64,000 nucleotides of DNA from assembly GCF_011927725.1 (NCBI RefSeq), contig NZ_JAATJC010000001.1, positions 2,782,239 to 2,846,238 on the forward strand, written 5' to 3'. The notes below the pieces were generated by a model. It saw nothing but the letters and a program-made list of their open reading frames with translations, searched no databases and was not told the DNA's origin. This DNA comes from Sphingomonas kaistensis. Lineage in GTDB: Bacteria; Pseudomonadota; Alphaproteobacteria; Sphingomonadales; Sphingomonadaceae. The position numbers and the translations under genes were made by a program. This document shows, piece after piece, positions 42,831 through 50,859 of this stretch (its first letter is position 1; each line of letters begins with the position of its first letter).

Positions 42831-43466
42831 ATGACCGACAATCCAGCAATTCTAGCGGCGACCCTCGTGGTGATCCGTGAGGTGGATAACGGCCCGCCCG
42901 AATTGCTGATGATCGAACGGCCGAGGACCATGGCCTTTGCCGCCGGGGCAATGGTGTTTCCCGGTGGCCGTGTCGATCCTTCCGACTGGGCGGGAGCAGG
43001 TTCAGAGGCGCATGCCGCCGCCCGCGCCGCGGTTCGCGAAACGGCGGAGGAAACCGGGCTGCGGATCGAGCCGGGCAACCTGCTTCCCTTCGCCCGCTGG
43101 CGTCCGGACAACGTCCGCCACCGCCGGTTCGACACCTATTTCTTCATCGCCCCCTGCCCGCCTGACCCCGGACCGCTCCTGCCCCAGCCGGGGGAATGCG
43201 AGCGGGCGGTATGGATCTCCGCGGCCGCCATGCTCGACGAAATCGCCGCCAATCAGGCCAGCGCCATCTTCCCCACCATCCGCAACCTCGAGCGGCTGGC
43301 CCAGTTCGCCTCCTTCGCCGCAATCCGCGACCATGCCGAGGCGCACCCGGTCGAGGTGATCAGCCCGTGGATCGAGGAGCGGGAGGGCACCCGCTTTCTC
43401 GTCATCCCCGATCATCTTGGCTATCCGGTTACGGCCGAAAGGCTGGATCGCGCGATCCGGGCCTGA
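42831..43466 (+). CDS. NUDIX hydrolase, NUDT19-like
   Basis: A 211-aa NUDIX protein: LLMIERPRTMAFAAGAMVFP, GGRVDP and a Nudix box interrupted by a ~20-residue insertion before AVRETAEETGLRI. The insertion and the FPGGRVDPSDW phrase match NUDT19-type CoA diphosphatases. A C-terminal helical part ends ISPWIEEREGTRFLVIPDH. The ATG at 42831 directly follows the terminator with little leader. It could share a transcript with the extensin-like gene 27 nt downstream. Substrate inferred. Confidence 0.87.
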   Translation: MTDNPAILAATLVVIREVDNGPPELLMIERPRTMAFAAGAMVFPGGRVDPSDWAGAGSEAHAAARAAVRETAEETGLRIEPGNLLPFARWRPDNVRHRRFDTYFFIAPCPPDPGPLLPQPGECERAVWISAAAMLDEIAANQASAIFPTIRNLERLAQFASFAAIRDHAEAHPVEVISPWIEEREGTRFLVIPDHLGYPVTAERLDRAIRA

Positions 43467-43493
43467 TCCGGGCCGGACGCGTTGAAGCAGGCA

Positions 43494-44201
43494 ATGCTCA
43501 GCGCAATCCGGATCTTCCTTGCCTTCACCGTCCTGGCCATACTGCTGATCAAAGGCTCCGCGTTGCTGCGCGGGCGCGGGCAGGACCTGCCTTGGGCGCA
43601 GCTCGACCTCGCCGCCCCTCCGGGCCGCTTCACCGCCGGCAAGATCGCCGAACTGGGAGAGGACGCGCCGCGCTGCCGCGCCCTGATCGCAGCCGCCGGC
43701 AACCAGAGCCGCCCTGCCCCCTCGCGCCGCGAGTCCGACAATTGCGGCTATAATGACGGGACCAGGGTGTCGCTTGGCATCGCCCCCTCCCCCGGCGGGC
43801 TAATCACCAGTTGCCCGGTCGCGGCGGCACTGGGTGTGTGGGAGCGGCAGGTGCAGGCCGACGCGCAGCGGCTCCTGGGGTCCGGAATTGCCCGCTTCGT
43901 CCATGCCGGCAGCTATTCCTGCCGCCGCCTCTACAATCGCGGGGGCGGGCCATTCAGCGAGCATGCCACCGCCGATGCGGTCGACATCCTGGGCTTCGAA
44001 CTGACCGACGGACGCCGCATCTCGCTCCTTCGCGACTGGACCGGCGCGCCGGCCGACGCCGCCTTTCTTCGCGCCGCCAGGGATTCGGCCTGCAGGGTCT
44101 TCAGCACCGTTCTTTCGCCCGATTACAACGAGGCGCACCGCGACCACCTGCATCTCGATACCGCCGACCGCGGCCCGGCCGGCTGGCGCGCCTGCCGCTG
44201 A
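43494..44201 (+). CDS. Extensin-like family protein (periplasmic)
   Basis: A ~235-aa protein: an N-terminal membrane anchor (IRIFLAFTVLAILLIKGSAL) and an extensin-like C domain (~60-235) with SYSCRRLYNRGGGPFSEHAT, ADAVDILGFELTDGRRISL and the final EAHRDHLHLD. These His/Asp-rich motifs resemble D-Ala-D-Ala peptidase-like (M15-type) folds, so a cell-wall role is plausible. Six Cys residues may form disulfides. ATG at 43494 or TTG at 43482 could be the start; the ribosome binding site is weak for both. Confidence 0.85.
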   Translation: MLSAIRIFLAFTVLAILLIKGSALLRGRGQDLPWAQLDLAAPPGRFTAGKIAELGEDAPRCRALIAAAGNQSRPAPSRRESDNCGYNDGTRVSLGIAPSPGGLITSCPVAAALGVWERQVQADAQRLLGSGIARFVHAGSYSCRRLYNRGGGPFSEHATADAVDILGFELTDGRRISLLRDWTGAPADAAFLRAARDSACRVFSTVLSPDYNEAHRDHLHLDTADRGPAGWRACR

Positions 44202-44309
44202 CCGACGCCGAAGACGAATCGATCCAGTTCAAGGACTGATCGCACCACAAGCGAAAGGGGCCCGCCTTGCGGCGAGCCCCTTCATCATCAGCAGCGCTGG
44301 TAGACGCGC

Positions 44310-44585
44310 TTACGACAGATGCTTGGACAGGTGCTTGTTCATCTCGAACATGGTGCAACGGTCCTTGCCGAAGATCTTCTGCAGCTTGTCGTCAGCGACG
44401 ATTTCGCGCTTGTTCTGAGGATTCTGCAGGTTGTTCTTGCGAATGTGATCCCACACCTTCGACACCACTTCGCTGCGCGGAAGCGGGTCGTTTCCTACGA
44501 TCTTGGCGAGATCCGGCGAAGGTTGAACGGGCCGCGCAAGACCGCCCCCTGCCTTACGACCAGTCCCGCTCGATTCCTTTGCCAT
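44310..44585 (-). CDS. SWIB/MDM2-domain protein
   Basis: A 91-aa protein: a basic Gly/Ser-rich N-terminus, then the SWIB domain (~22-90) with LAKIVGNDPLPRSEVVSKVW, HIRKNNLQNPQNKREIVADD and KLQKIFGKDRCTMFEMNKHL. In bacteria such proteins occur in Chlamydia and many alphaproteobacteria and probably bind DNA or a protein partner. The ATG at 44585 follows AGGAGGG by 5 nt. A possible EcfG promoter (GGAAC-N16-CGTA) lies in the end of the upstream gene, 44655-44675. Monocistronic. Confidence 0.9.
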   Translation of the reverse strand: MAKESSGTGRKAGGGLARPVQPSPDLAKIVGNDPLPRSEVVSKVWDHIRKNNLQNPQNKREIVADDKLQKIFGKDRCTMFEMNKHLSKHLS

Positions 44586-44649
44586 ACGGCCCTCCTGTTG
44601 GTTTCGGCAGAGAGATAGAGCGCAAAGCGCGTCCCTCTGCAAGAGGCTC

Positions 44650-45471
44650 CTACGAGAGAGCGGCCCCTCTGTTCCGCAAGGGGAACGGCACCACTCGATT
44701 TTGGCTGTCATGGCCAATATCCGCGCGGCCGCCATACGGCACGCCCGCCCGCTCGCACCAGTGCCGCGCGACGGCCTCCGGTTCGGCCCCGAACGGCCGG
44801 TCGTTGGCCTTGAGCGCGCAGCGTCCAAGCCGCAGCTGGCGGACCCTGGCGAAGCCGGGCTGGCCCGTGACATGGAACAGGAATCGGTCGATCCGGTAGA
44901 GCTCCTCGTCGACTTCCTCGATCAGCAGCTCGGCGCCGGTGAAGTCGGGCTCGAGGTCGGTACCCATCAGGCTCGACAGGACGACCAGGTTGAAGGCGAA
45001 GGCCGGACCATCGAGGCGCGGCTCCAGCGCATCGAAATCGTTTCTGGCCAACCAGCGCAGGGTACGCATCACGGCGTCCTCGCCATCCTTGCGGAGAATG
45101 TCCTGGACCATCGGTCCGTGCGCCACCGCAAGCCCGGCCTTGTGCAGCGCCGCGAGCAGGAAGCCGCCATCGCTGAAGCCGACGACCCGCTTCCATCGCG
45201 CGCCCTCGGGCAGGTTGCGCACGGCCTCGGCGGCGATCCGGTTGGAGCCATAGCCGCCGCGGGCGAACCACACCGCGTCGATGCCGGGATCGGCCAGCAT
45301 TTCGGTGAGCGCGCCAAGCCGCGCTTCGTCCGGCCCGGCGAAATGCCCGTCCTCGAGAAAGCATTGGGGATGGATGACGAGGCTTGCCCCGACCTGCCCT
45401 GCAAGCGCCTGCACCCGCTCTGCCGCTTCGACCTTCAACGGGCAGCTTGGCGCCACCACTCCGATCCTCAT
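44650..45471 (-). CDS. ldcA: LD-carboxypeptidase (peptidase S66)
   Basis: A 273-aa S66 peptidase: MRIGVVAPSCPLKVE, AVWFARGGYGSNRI (substrate loop), VGFSDGGFLLAALH with the nucleophile Ser, and HGPMVQDI, then a C-terminal domain with EEVDEELYRIDRFLFH carrying the catalytic Glu/His region. LdcA removes the terminal D-Ala of murein tetrapeptides in the cytoplasm, giving the tripeptide used by Mpl. It is divergent from the Mpl-like gene at 45523, 51 nt away. The ATG at 45471 has GGAG 10 nt upstream. Confidence 0.88.
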   Translation of the reverse strand: MRIGVVAPSCPLKVEAAERVQALAGQVGASLVIHPQCFLEDGHFAGPDEARLGALTEMLADPGIDAVWFARGGYGSNRIAAEAVRNLPEGARWKRVVGFSDGGFLLAALHKAGLAVAHGPMVQDILRKDGEDAVMRTLRWLARNDFDALEPRLDGPAFAFNLVVLSSLMGTDLEPDFTGAELLIEEVDEELYRIDRFLFHVTGQPGFARVRQLRLGRCALKANDRPFGAEPEAVARHWCERAGVPYGGRADIGHDSQNRVVPFPLRNRGAALS

Positions 45472-45522
45472 CGCGCACTCGCTCCGTTGCCACTGGCCCG
45501 CCGCCTCAATAGGGGCAGGCCC

Positions 45523-46905
45523 ATGACCTCTTCCAGCACCTTCTTCTGCGGCGTCGGCGGCAGTGGCATGCTTCCCCTCGCCTGCATCGTCCGCGCCCGC
45601 GGCGGCGCGGTCGTCGGCTCCGACCGGGCGCTCGACGCCGGCCGGCTGTCGGCCAAGTTCGATTTTCTCCGCGCACAGGGCATCGCGCTGTTTCCGCAGG
45701 ACGGCAGCGGGCTGCGCCCCGGCATGACCCTGGTCACCTCGGCCGCGGTTGAGGAAAGCATTCCCGACGTCGCCCGGGCGCGTGAGCTTGGCCTCCCGCA
45801 CCTCACCCGCCCGCAATTGCTGGCCGAGCTGCTCAACGCCGCCGCCGCCAGCGTCGCGGTCGGGGGGACCTCGGGCAAATCGACCGTGACCGGTATGATC
45901 GGCTGGATCCTCCATCGTGCGGGCCGCAACCCGACAGTCATGAACGGCGCGGTGATGAAGAATTTCGTCTCGCCCGAAACGCCCTTTGCAAGCGCGCTGG
46001 TCGGCGATCCCGACCTGTTCGTCAGCGAGGTGGACGAAAGCGACGGCTCGATCGCGCTCTATCGCCCGACAGTCGCGGTGCTGAACAACGTCAGCCTCGA
46101 CCACAAGGAAATGGATGAACTGCGCGCGCTGTTCGGCGGCTTCCTGGCCGCGGCGACCATCGCCGTGGTCAACCTCGATGACGAGGAAAGCCGGATGCTC
46201 GCGCCGGCCGGCGCCACCGGCTTCGCCTTCGACGGCGCTGCAGCGGTCCGCGGCTCCGGCCTGGCGCTGGGGGACGAAGGCAGCCGCTTCACCGTCACCA
46301 CCGGCAGCGAAACTGCCGACGTCCTGCTCCCCCTTCCCGGCCGTCACAACGCGGGCAACGCGCTGGCCGCCCTCGCCGCCGCCCAGGCGCTCGGCGTGCC
46401 GCTCGACGCGGCCGCACAGGCGCTCGGCTCCTTCCAGGGCCTGAAGCGCCGGCTGGAGACGGTCGGCAGCGCGAACGGGATCACGGTGATCGACGACTTC
46501 GCCCACAACCCCGACAAGATCGCCGCCACCCTCGCGACGCTGACCGCGCGCTCCGGCCGCCTGCTCGTGATGTTCCAGCCGCACGGCTACGGCCCGCTGG
46601 CGAAGATGGGCGACGAGCTTGCGGCGACCTTTGCCGGCGGCCTGCGCGAAGGCGACACTTTGATCCTGTCGGACCCCGTCTACCAGGGCGGCACCGTGGA
46701 CCGTTCGCGCGGCTCCGAATGGCTGGTCGACGCGGTGCGCAGCCAGGGCGGCGGGGCCGAGCATGTGCCCGAGCGCCCCGCCATCGCCGCGCGGCTGCTC
46801 GAGCTTGCCCGTCCCGGCGACACCATCGCGATCCTCGGCGCGCGCGACGACACGCTCAGCGAATTCGCGGCCGAACTGATCGGGAACCTCGCCGCACGCG
46901 GCTGA
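45523..46905 (+). CDS. mpl: Mur ligase family, Mpl-like (UDP-MurNAc:L-Ala-gamma-D-Glu-mDAP ligase)
   Basis: A 460-aa Mur ligase: CGVGGSGMLPLACIVRARGG (N-terminal UDP-binding domain), VAVGGTSGKSTVTGMIGWIL (ATP loop ~112-120), VAVLNNVSLDHKEMDEL and the C-terminal domain with VIDDFAHNPDKIAATL and FQPHGYGPLAKM. It is shorter than MurC in some features and lacks dcw-cluster context; next to ldcA, reuse of murein tripeptide is the likely job. MurC itself cannot be fully excluded. ATG at 45523; the ribosome binding site is AGGGG with long spacing. Confidence 0.82.
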   Translation: MTSSSTFFCGVGGSGMLPLACIVRARGGAVVGSDRALDAGRLSAKFDFLRAQGIALFPQDGSGLRPGMTLVTSAAVEESIPDVARARELGLPHLTRPQLLAELLNAAAASVAVGGTSGKSTVTGMIGWILHRAGRNPTVMNGAVMKNFVSPETPFASALVGDPDLFVSEVDESDGSIALYRPTVAVLNNVSLDHKEMDELRALFGGFLAAATIAVVNLDDEESRMLAPAGATGFAFDGAAAVRGSGLALGDEGSRFTVTTGSETADVLLPLPGRHNAGNALAALAAAQALGVPLDAAAQALGSFQGLKRRLETVGSANGITVIDDFAHNPDKIAATLATLTARSGRLLVMFQPHGYGPLAKMGDELAATFAGGLREGDTLILSDPVYQGGTVDRSRGSEWLVDAVRSQGGGAEHVPERPAIAARLLELARPGDTIAILGARDDTLSEFAAELIGNLAARG

Positions 46906-46916
46906 TTGAGCCCCGC

Positions 46917-47270
46917 ATGACCAATGGCTGGAAACTCGACCGCGAGATGCGCGAAACCCTGCTCCGCGACCACCCTCCGCGCTATGCGGAGGTCGTCGCC
47001 GACCATGTCACCCTCGACGTCCGCAAAAGCGATCCGCCGCACGAGGTGAAAGCAGCGATCGTCGGCCGGACCGATGATGACAGCGGGGTCGAAGCGATGG
47101 TGGTGACTATCGACGGCACCGTCGACCGCCCGGACGGATCGACCTATCACATCACCTGGTCGCTCGCCCCCGGCCGCAAGGCGCGCGAAAGCAACGACGT
47201 GCTGAAGGAGCGCGGCTGGAAGGAGCTCGACCATCCGGTCCCGATCACCGTGACCCCGGCCCGCCTCTAG
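46917..47270 (+). CDS. Hypothetical protein downstream of mpl
   Basis: A 117-aa soluble protein (MTNGWKLDREMRETLLRDHP..., VTIDGTVDRPDGSTYHITWS) with an alternating helix/strand pattern. No domain recognised. It starts 11 nt after the mpl stop and its stop shares one base with the start of the next gene, so the three genes form one unit. Its role may relate to the neighbours, but nothing in the sequence shows this. Confidence 0.75.
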   Translation: MTNGWKLDREMRETLLRDHPPRYAEVVADHVTLDVRKSDPPHEVKAAIVGRTDDDSGVEAMVVTIDGTVDRPDGSTYHITWSLAPGRKARESNDVLKERGWKELDHPVPITVTPARL

Positions 47271-47752
47271 TGACCGAACCCAGGCTGTTCCTCGATTGTG
47301 ACGGGGTGCTGGCAGATTTCGATGCCGGCGTCCGGGCCCTGCTCGGCACCGATGCCGCGACCTTTGAGGCGGAAAATGGCAAGGGCCAGTTCTGGAAGCG
47401 GCTTGCCCGCGCGGGGGACTTCTACGCCGCCCTGCCCAAGATGCCCGACGCCGACGAGCTGTTCGCTGCGGTCAGGCACCTGGCTCCGACCATCCTCACC
47501 GGTCTTCCGATCGGCAACTGGGCTGCACCCCAGAAAGTGGCGTGGGCCGCCGAACACTTCCCCGGCGTGCCGATCATCACCTGCATGGCCCGCGACAAGC
47601 ATCGCCACATGGAAGGCGCCGACGTGCTGGTCGACGACAGCGAACGCCACATGGCGGCGTGGGAAGCGGCGGGCGGGATCTACGTGCTCCACCGCAGCGC
47701 GCGCGACAGCATCGCGCGGCTGGCGGAAATCTATCCCAGCGTGAAAGCCTGA
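47270..47752 (+). CDS. HAD-like 5'-nucleotidase-type hydrolase
   Basis: A 160-aa protein of the 5'(3')-deoxyribonucleotidase/HAD type: FLDCDGVLADFDAGVRALLG (motif I, two Asp), ILTGLPIGNW (motif II Thr), KHRHMEGADVLVDDSERHMA (motif III Lys and acidic motif IV). Short cap region. It would dephosphorylate a small substrate such as a nucleotide. The start is GTG at 47270, overlapping the previous TAG by 1 nt. Last gene of the mpl operon. Confidence 0.82.
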   Translation: MTEPRLFLDCDGVLADFDAGVRALLGTDAATFEAENGKGQFWKRLARAGDFYAALPKMPDADELFAAVRHLAPTILTGLPIGNWAAPQKVAWAAEHFPGVPIITCMARDKHRHMEGADVLVDDSERHMAAWEAAGGIYVLHRSARDSIARLAEIYPSVKA

Positions 47753-47776
47753 CGCCGAAGCGGCGACGGGCGTGGC

Positions 47777-48328
47777 TCAGGCGGCGTCCGCCATGTCGAC
47801 CTTCTCGACCCACTCCGGCCAGAACACCGGCTCACGGTTCGACCAGCCGGGCGCGGTGGCCGCGCTTTCGCTGATCGACTGCAGCAGCAGCCGGCGGCGA
47901 TCGGGATGGAGATGCGGCAGCGCCGACGCCGCGCAGAAGGCGGCGGGCAGCCACGGGCGGGCAGCCGATCCCAGCAGCCGCTCGTAAAGGAAACGATAGG
48001 CGGCGAAGTTGGGGATCCGGTCCTGGCCGAGGTCGAACGCCGTCAGCGTGATCAGCAGGCCCATAAACGGGTCGATGGTGTCCAGCCCGCTGTCGTCCGG
48101 CACCTGCATCCGAAGCGCGTCAAGCTGCTTGTAGAGCCGGCCCTGGCCGCGGATCGAGGCGGCTTCGCCCTCGTCGCGCGCCCAGCATTCGAGCGCGTCA
48201 CGGCGGCCGAAGGCGATGTCGAGGCTGCGACGGATGTAACGCTGGGTCGCCTTGGGAAACCCGGCGAACTCCTTCATCTCGCTCAGCAGCAACGCTCCAC
48301 CGGCAGGCTGCGTCGAACGCGTCGTCAT
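47777..48328 (-). CDS. Hypothetical protein (183 aa)
   Basis: A 183-aa helical, soluble protein (KATQRYIRRSLDIAFGRRDA, TIDPFMGLLITLTAFDLGQD, CAASALPHLHPDRRRLLLQS). It is convergent with the HAD gene and transcribed from the 195-nt region that also lies near the small acidic gene. No signal peptide or known domain. The start at 48328 has only a GGGG upstream. Codon use matches neighbours, so it is a real gene; it may be a sphingomonad-specific family. Confidence 0.65.
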   Translation of the reverse strand: MTTRSTQPAGGALLLSEMKEFAGFPKATQRYIRRSLDIAFGRRDALECWARDEGEAASIRGQGRLYKQLDALRMQVPDDSGLDTIDPFMGLLITLTAFDLGQDRIPNFAAYRFLYERLLGSAARPWLPAAFCAASALPHLHPDRRRLLLQSISESAATAPGWSNREPVFWPEWVEKVDMADAA

Positions 48329-48523
48329 GACCCCAGGCTCCTATAACTCGGGCTGAAAGCTATGACAGTTGAAGCGTTGCAAAGTGCTTAACCATCAACC
48401 CAACCCCGGTTCATATTGAAACCGGATTGAGTGGTGATTGCACGTGCTTAATCGAACAGCCGCGAGATGACCCGCGGCTGTCGCAATCCTGCAACGCAGT
48501 GATCAACTCACCTTGACGGTCGG

Positions 48524-48745
48524 CTAGCCGTCCTTGGCGGGAAACCCGCTCGAGGGAACCGGCTGGTCGCTCGACCCGGGCTGGGACGCGGATGGCGGAT
48601 CCGATGCGTCCATTGATTCATCGCTGCCCACGTCGACCTTGGCATCGTCGTTGCCCGGATCGCGGCGCAGCTTCTTCTCCAGTTCACCATCGGGATCGGC
48701 AATGTGCACGGCCGGCGGCGTGTCCTTACCCCTCTCTTCGCTCAT
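48524..48745 (-). CDS. Small acidic hypothetical protein with EcfG promoter
   Basis: A 73-aa disordered, acidic protein (MSEERGKDTPPAVHIADPDG, then LEKKLRRDPGNDDAKVDVGS and a Ser/Pro-rich end). The ATG at 48745 follows AAAGGA by 7 nt. A perfect EcfG promoter (48793-48768) places the transcription start ~15 nt upstream, so it is likely a general-stress gene. No family recognised. Confidence 0.68.
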   Translation of the reverse strand: MSEERGKDTPPAVHIADPDGELEKKLRRDPGNDDAKVDVGSDESMDASDPPSASQPGSSDQPVPSSGFPAKDG

Positions 48746-48767
48746 TCGGTCATCCTTTCGCCGCAAC

Positions 48768-48793
48768 AACGTTCTCCCCGCCGTGGCCGTTCC
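48768..48793 (-). promoter_or_regulatory. EcfG-type promoter, perfect GGAAC-N17-CGTT (minus strand)
   Basis: GGAAC (48793-48789), 17 nt, CGTT (48771-48768) on the minus strand, just upstream of the 73-aa gene at 48745 and between it and the divergent histidine kinase. Confidence 0.7.
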
Positions 48794-48866
48794 GCTTCGA
48801 CCAATGGTCATCGCTGTTCGGCAACCGGCGGCCGGCCGCTTGCGCGGCGGGTCGGCCCCCGCCACG

Positions 48867-50117
48867 ATGCCGCGCATGAACATGCCCCTCAGCAGCGACC
48901 GGCTGATCTTTGGCGATGAGCTTGCGCCGCGTCGTTTTGCCGACTGGCGCCTGGCTGCAAAGACCATCGTGGGCTTCTGGGCGATTTACATCGCCACCAT
49001 CGTCATTCGCGCTTTTCTCGGCAGCGATCCGACCACGATCCTTCTGAACAAGATGCTGACGATCCTGGTCGGGGTCGTGCTCACGACCCTGATTTATCTG
49101 GCGATCGCGACATTCGCGACCGGACCGGCGATCCGCCGCAAGGCCGTCGTGGCGAGTGCGGCAGTGGTCGTCGCCAGTCTCGTTCATGCCGCGATCCTCG
49201 TCCTGAGCGAAGGCCAGCAGAAGACCAGCAAGGAGGAATTTCGGATCCAGGGTCGCGACGGCGTCGTCCTGATCCAAAAGGAAGGCAAGGTGCGTATCGA
49301 ACGCAGCGCTGCCGATCCGGTAGTGTTCACCATGCCAACCGTTCAGGACATGGCCCAGCGCGACAAACTGCGCCTGGCTGCCGATGCTGCGGTCATCTGG
49401 CTGTTCTTCTTCGGGGCTTGGTCGGCCGTCTATCTGGCACTTGTCAGCCAGCGCCAGGCGCTCGACCTACAGAAGCGCGCCGCCGCCGCCGAAAGCGCGG
49501 CGCAGGTCGCGCAGGTCCGGGCGCTGCGCTACCAGGTCAATCCGCACTTCCTGTTCAACACGCTTAACAGCCTGTCGAGCCTGGTCATGACCGGCCGCCC
49601 GGAAGAAGCCGAGGAGATGATCCTCAAGCTGTCGACCTTTTTCCGCTCCAGCCTGTCGATCGACCCCACCGCCGACGTCAGCCTGGCCGAGGAAATCGAC
49701 CTGCAGCGGCTGTACCTCGATATCGAGCAGGTCCGCTTTCCCCGCCGCCTCAATGTCGAGATCGACGTCCCGGAAGGGCTGGCTTCGGCCCGCCTGCCCG
49801 CGCTGATCCTTCAGCCGATCGTCGAGAATGCGATCAAGTACGGCCTCGGCAAGACCCGCGACAAGGTGACGCTGCGCATCGCGGCGGAAGAACCCCTGCC
49901 CGGCCGACTGCGGATCGAGGTCGCCAACTTCGGGGGCACGATCCTGAAAACACCGCGCAAGCCGGTTCCGCCGGCCGGCACGAAGGTTGGCCTCGCCAAC
50001 GTCGCACAGCGCCTCAGCGCCCGGTTCGGACGCGCCGCGGGGGTCGAGCACGGCCCGCTCGACGGTGGCGGCTACCGGGTGGCCCTGACCTTGCCGACGA
50101 GCCGCATCGATGGATGA
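48867..50117 (+). CDS. LytS/YehU-type sensor histidine kinase
   Basis: A ~416-aa membrane kinase. Membrane segments at ~30-50, 60-82, 92-112 and 175-195, with an extracytoplasmic loop between the third and fourth. The His_kinase domain begins QVRALRYQVNPHFLFNTLNS (phospho-His ~227), followed by LRLEVADV-like region, IVENAIKYGLGKT (N box) and VGLANVAQRLSARFG (G box). Its start among ATGs at 48867, 48876 and 48882 is uncertain; none has a good ribosome binding site. The 3' end overlaps the LytTR regulator gene by 8 nt, so they form a two-component pair. Confidence 0.88.
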   Translation: MPRMNMPLSSDRLIFGDELAPRRFADWRLAAKTIVGFWAIYIATIVIRAFLGSDPTTILLNKMLTILVGVVLTTLIYLAIATFATGPAIRRKAVVASAAVVVASLVHAAILVLSEGQQKTSKEEFRIQGRDGVVLIQKEGKVRIERSAADPVVFTMPTVQDMAQRDKLRLAADAAVIWLFFFGAWSAVYLALVSQRQALDLQKRAAAAESAAQVAQVRALRYQVNPHFLFNTLNSLSSLVMTGRPEEAEEMILKLSTFFRSSLSIDPTADVSLAEEIDLQRLYLDIEQVRFPRRLNVEIDVPEGLASARLPALILQPIVENAIKYGLGKTRDKVTLRIAAEEPLPGRLRIEVANFGGTILKTPRKPVPPAGTKVGLANVAQRLSARFGRAAGVEHGPLDGGGYRVALTLPTSRIDG

Positions 50118-50859
50118 TCTCCTCCTGAAGACGCTGGTCGTCGACGACGAGCCGCTCGCCACCGAGCGGCTGCAACTGCTGCTCGCAAGGCTTGGCGGGA
50201 TCGACCTGGTCGGCACCGCAAGCGACGGCGAGGCCGCCTGCCGGATGGCCGAAGCACTTCGTCCCGACCTCCTGCTACTCGACATCGCCATGCCGGGGAT
50301 GGACGGGATCGACGTCGCCCGCGAGCTTGGCCGTTCGGCCGGCCGGCCGGCGGTGATCTTCGTGACCGCCTTCGACCAGTTCGCCGTGTCGGCCTTCGAG
50401 GTCGAGGCGGTCGACTATCTGGTCAAGCCGGTCGATCCCAAGCGATTGGAGCGCGCCCTCGAACGCGCCCGCGCCCACCTCAGTCGACGCGGCTCCGGCG
50501 CCGAGGAGGCGGCTCCGCCGCCCGGCAGCCACTTGGAAGAATTCTGGGCCTCCGACCTCAGTGGTCTGGTCCGGATCCGCGCCATCGACATCGACCGCGT
50601 CTCGGCCGAGCGCGACTATATGCGGCTCCACGTCGGAACGCGCAGCTGGCTGATCCACCACAGCATGGCGGCGCTCGAGGAAGGGCTCGACCCGGCGCAG
50701 TTCGTGCGTCTGCACCGGTCGGCCATCGTCCGCCGCGACTTCATCAGCGGGTTCCAGCGCAACGCCTCGGGCCGGTGGATCGCGCGGCTGGCGGACGGCA
50801 CCGAGCAACCGGTCGGCCGCCTCTACGCCGACTGCGTGCGGGAGATTGCCGGACGCTAG
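50110..50859 (+). CDS. LytTR-family response regulator
   Basis: A 249-aa regulator: receiver domain (~1-120) with VVDDEPLATERL, phospho-Asp-58 in LLLLDIAMPGMDG, VTAFDQFAVSAF and DYLVKPVDP (Lys); then a LytTR DNA-binding domain (~145-245) with RIRAIDIDRVSAERDYMRLH, ALEEGLDPAQFVRLHRSAIV and RLADGTEQPVGRLYADCV. It pairs with the upstream kinase. Its stop overlaps the stop of the symporter gene on the other strand by 3 nt; the target genes are unknown. Confidence 0.93.
   Translation: MDDLLLKTLVVDDEPLATERLQLLLARLGGIDLVGTASDGEAACRMAEALRPDLLLLDIAMPGMDGIDVARELGRSAGRPAVIFVTAFDQFAVSAFEVEAVDYLVKPVDPKRLERALERARAHLSRRGSGAEEAAPPPGSHLEEFWASDLSGLVRIRAIDIDRVSAERDYMRLHVGTRSWLIHHSMAALEEGLDPAQFVRLHRSAIVRRDFISGFQRNASGRWIARLADGTEQPVGRLYADCVREIAGR

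Noticed and set aside
44655..44675. EcfG promoter for the SWIB gene (GGAAC-N16-CGTA)
   Set aside because: Shorter spacing plus a -10 mismatch, and located inside the LD-carboxypeptidase gene; mentioned only in the SWIB entry.
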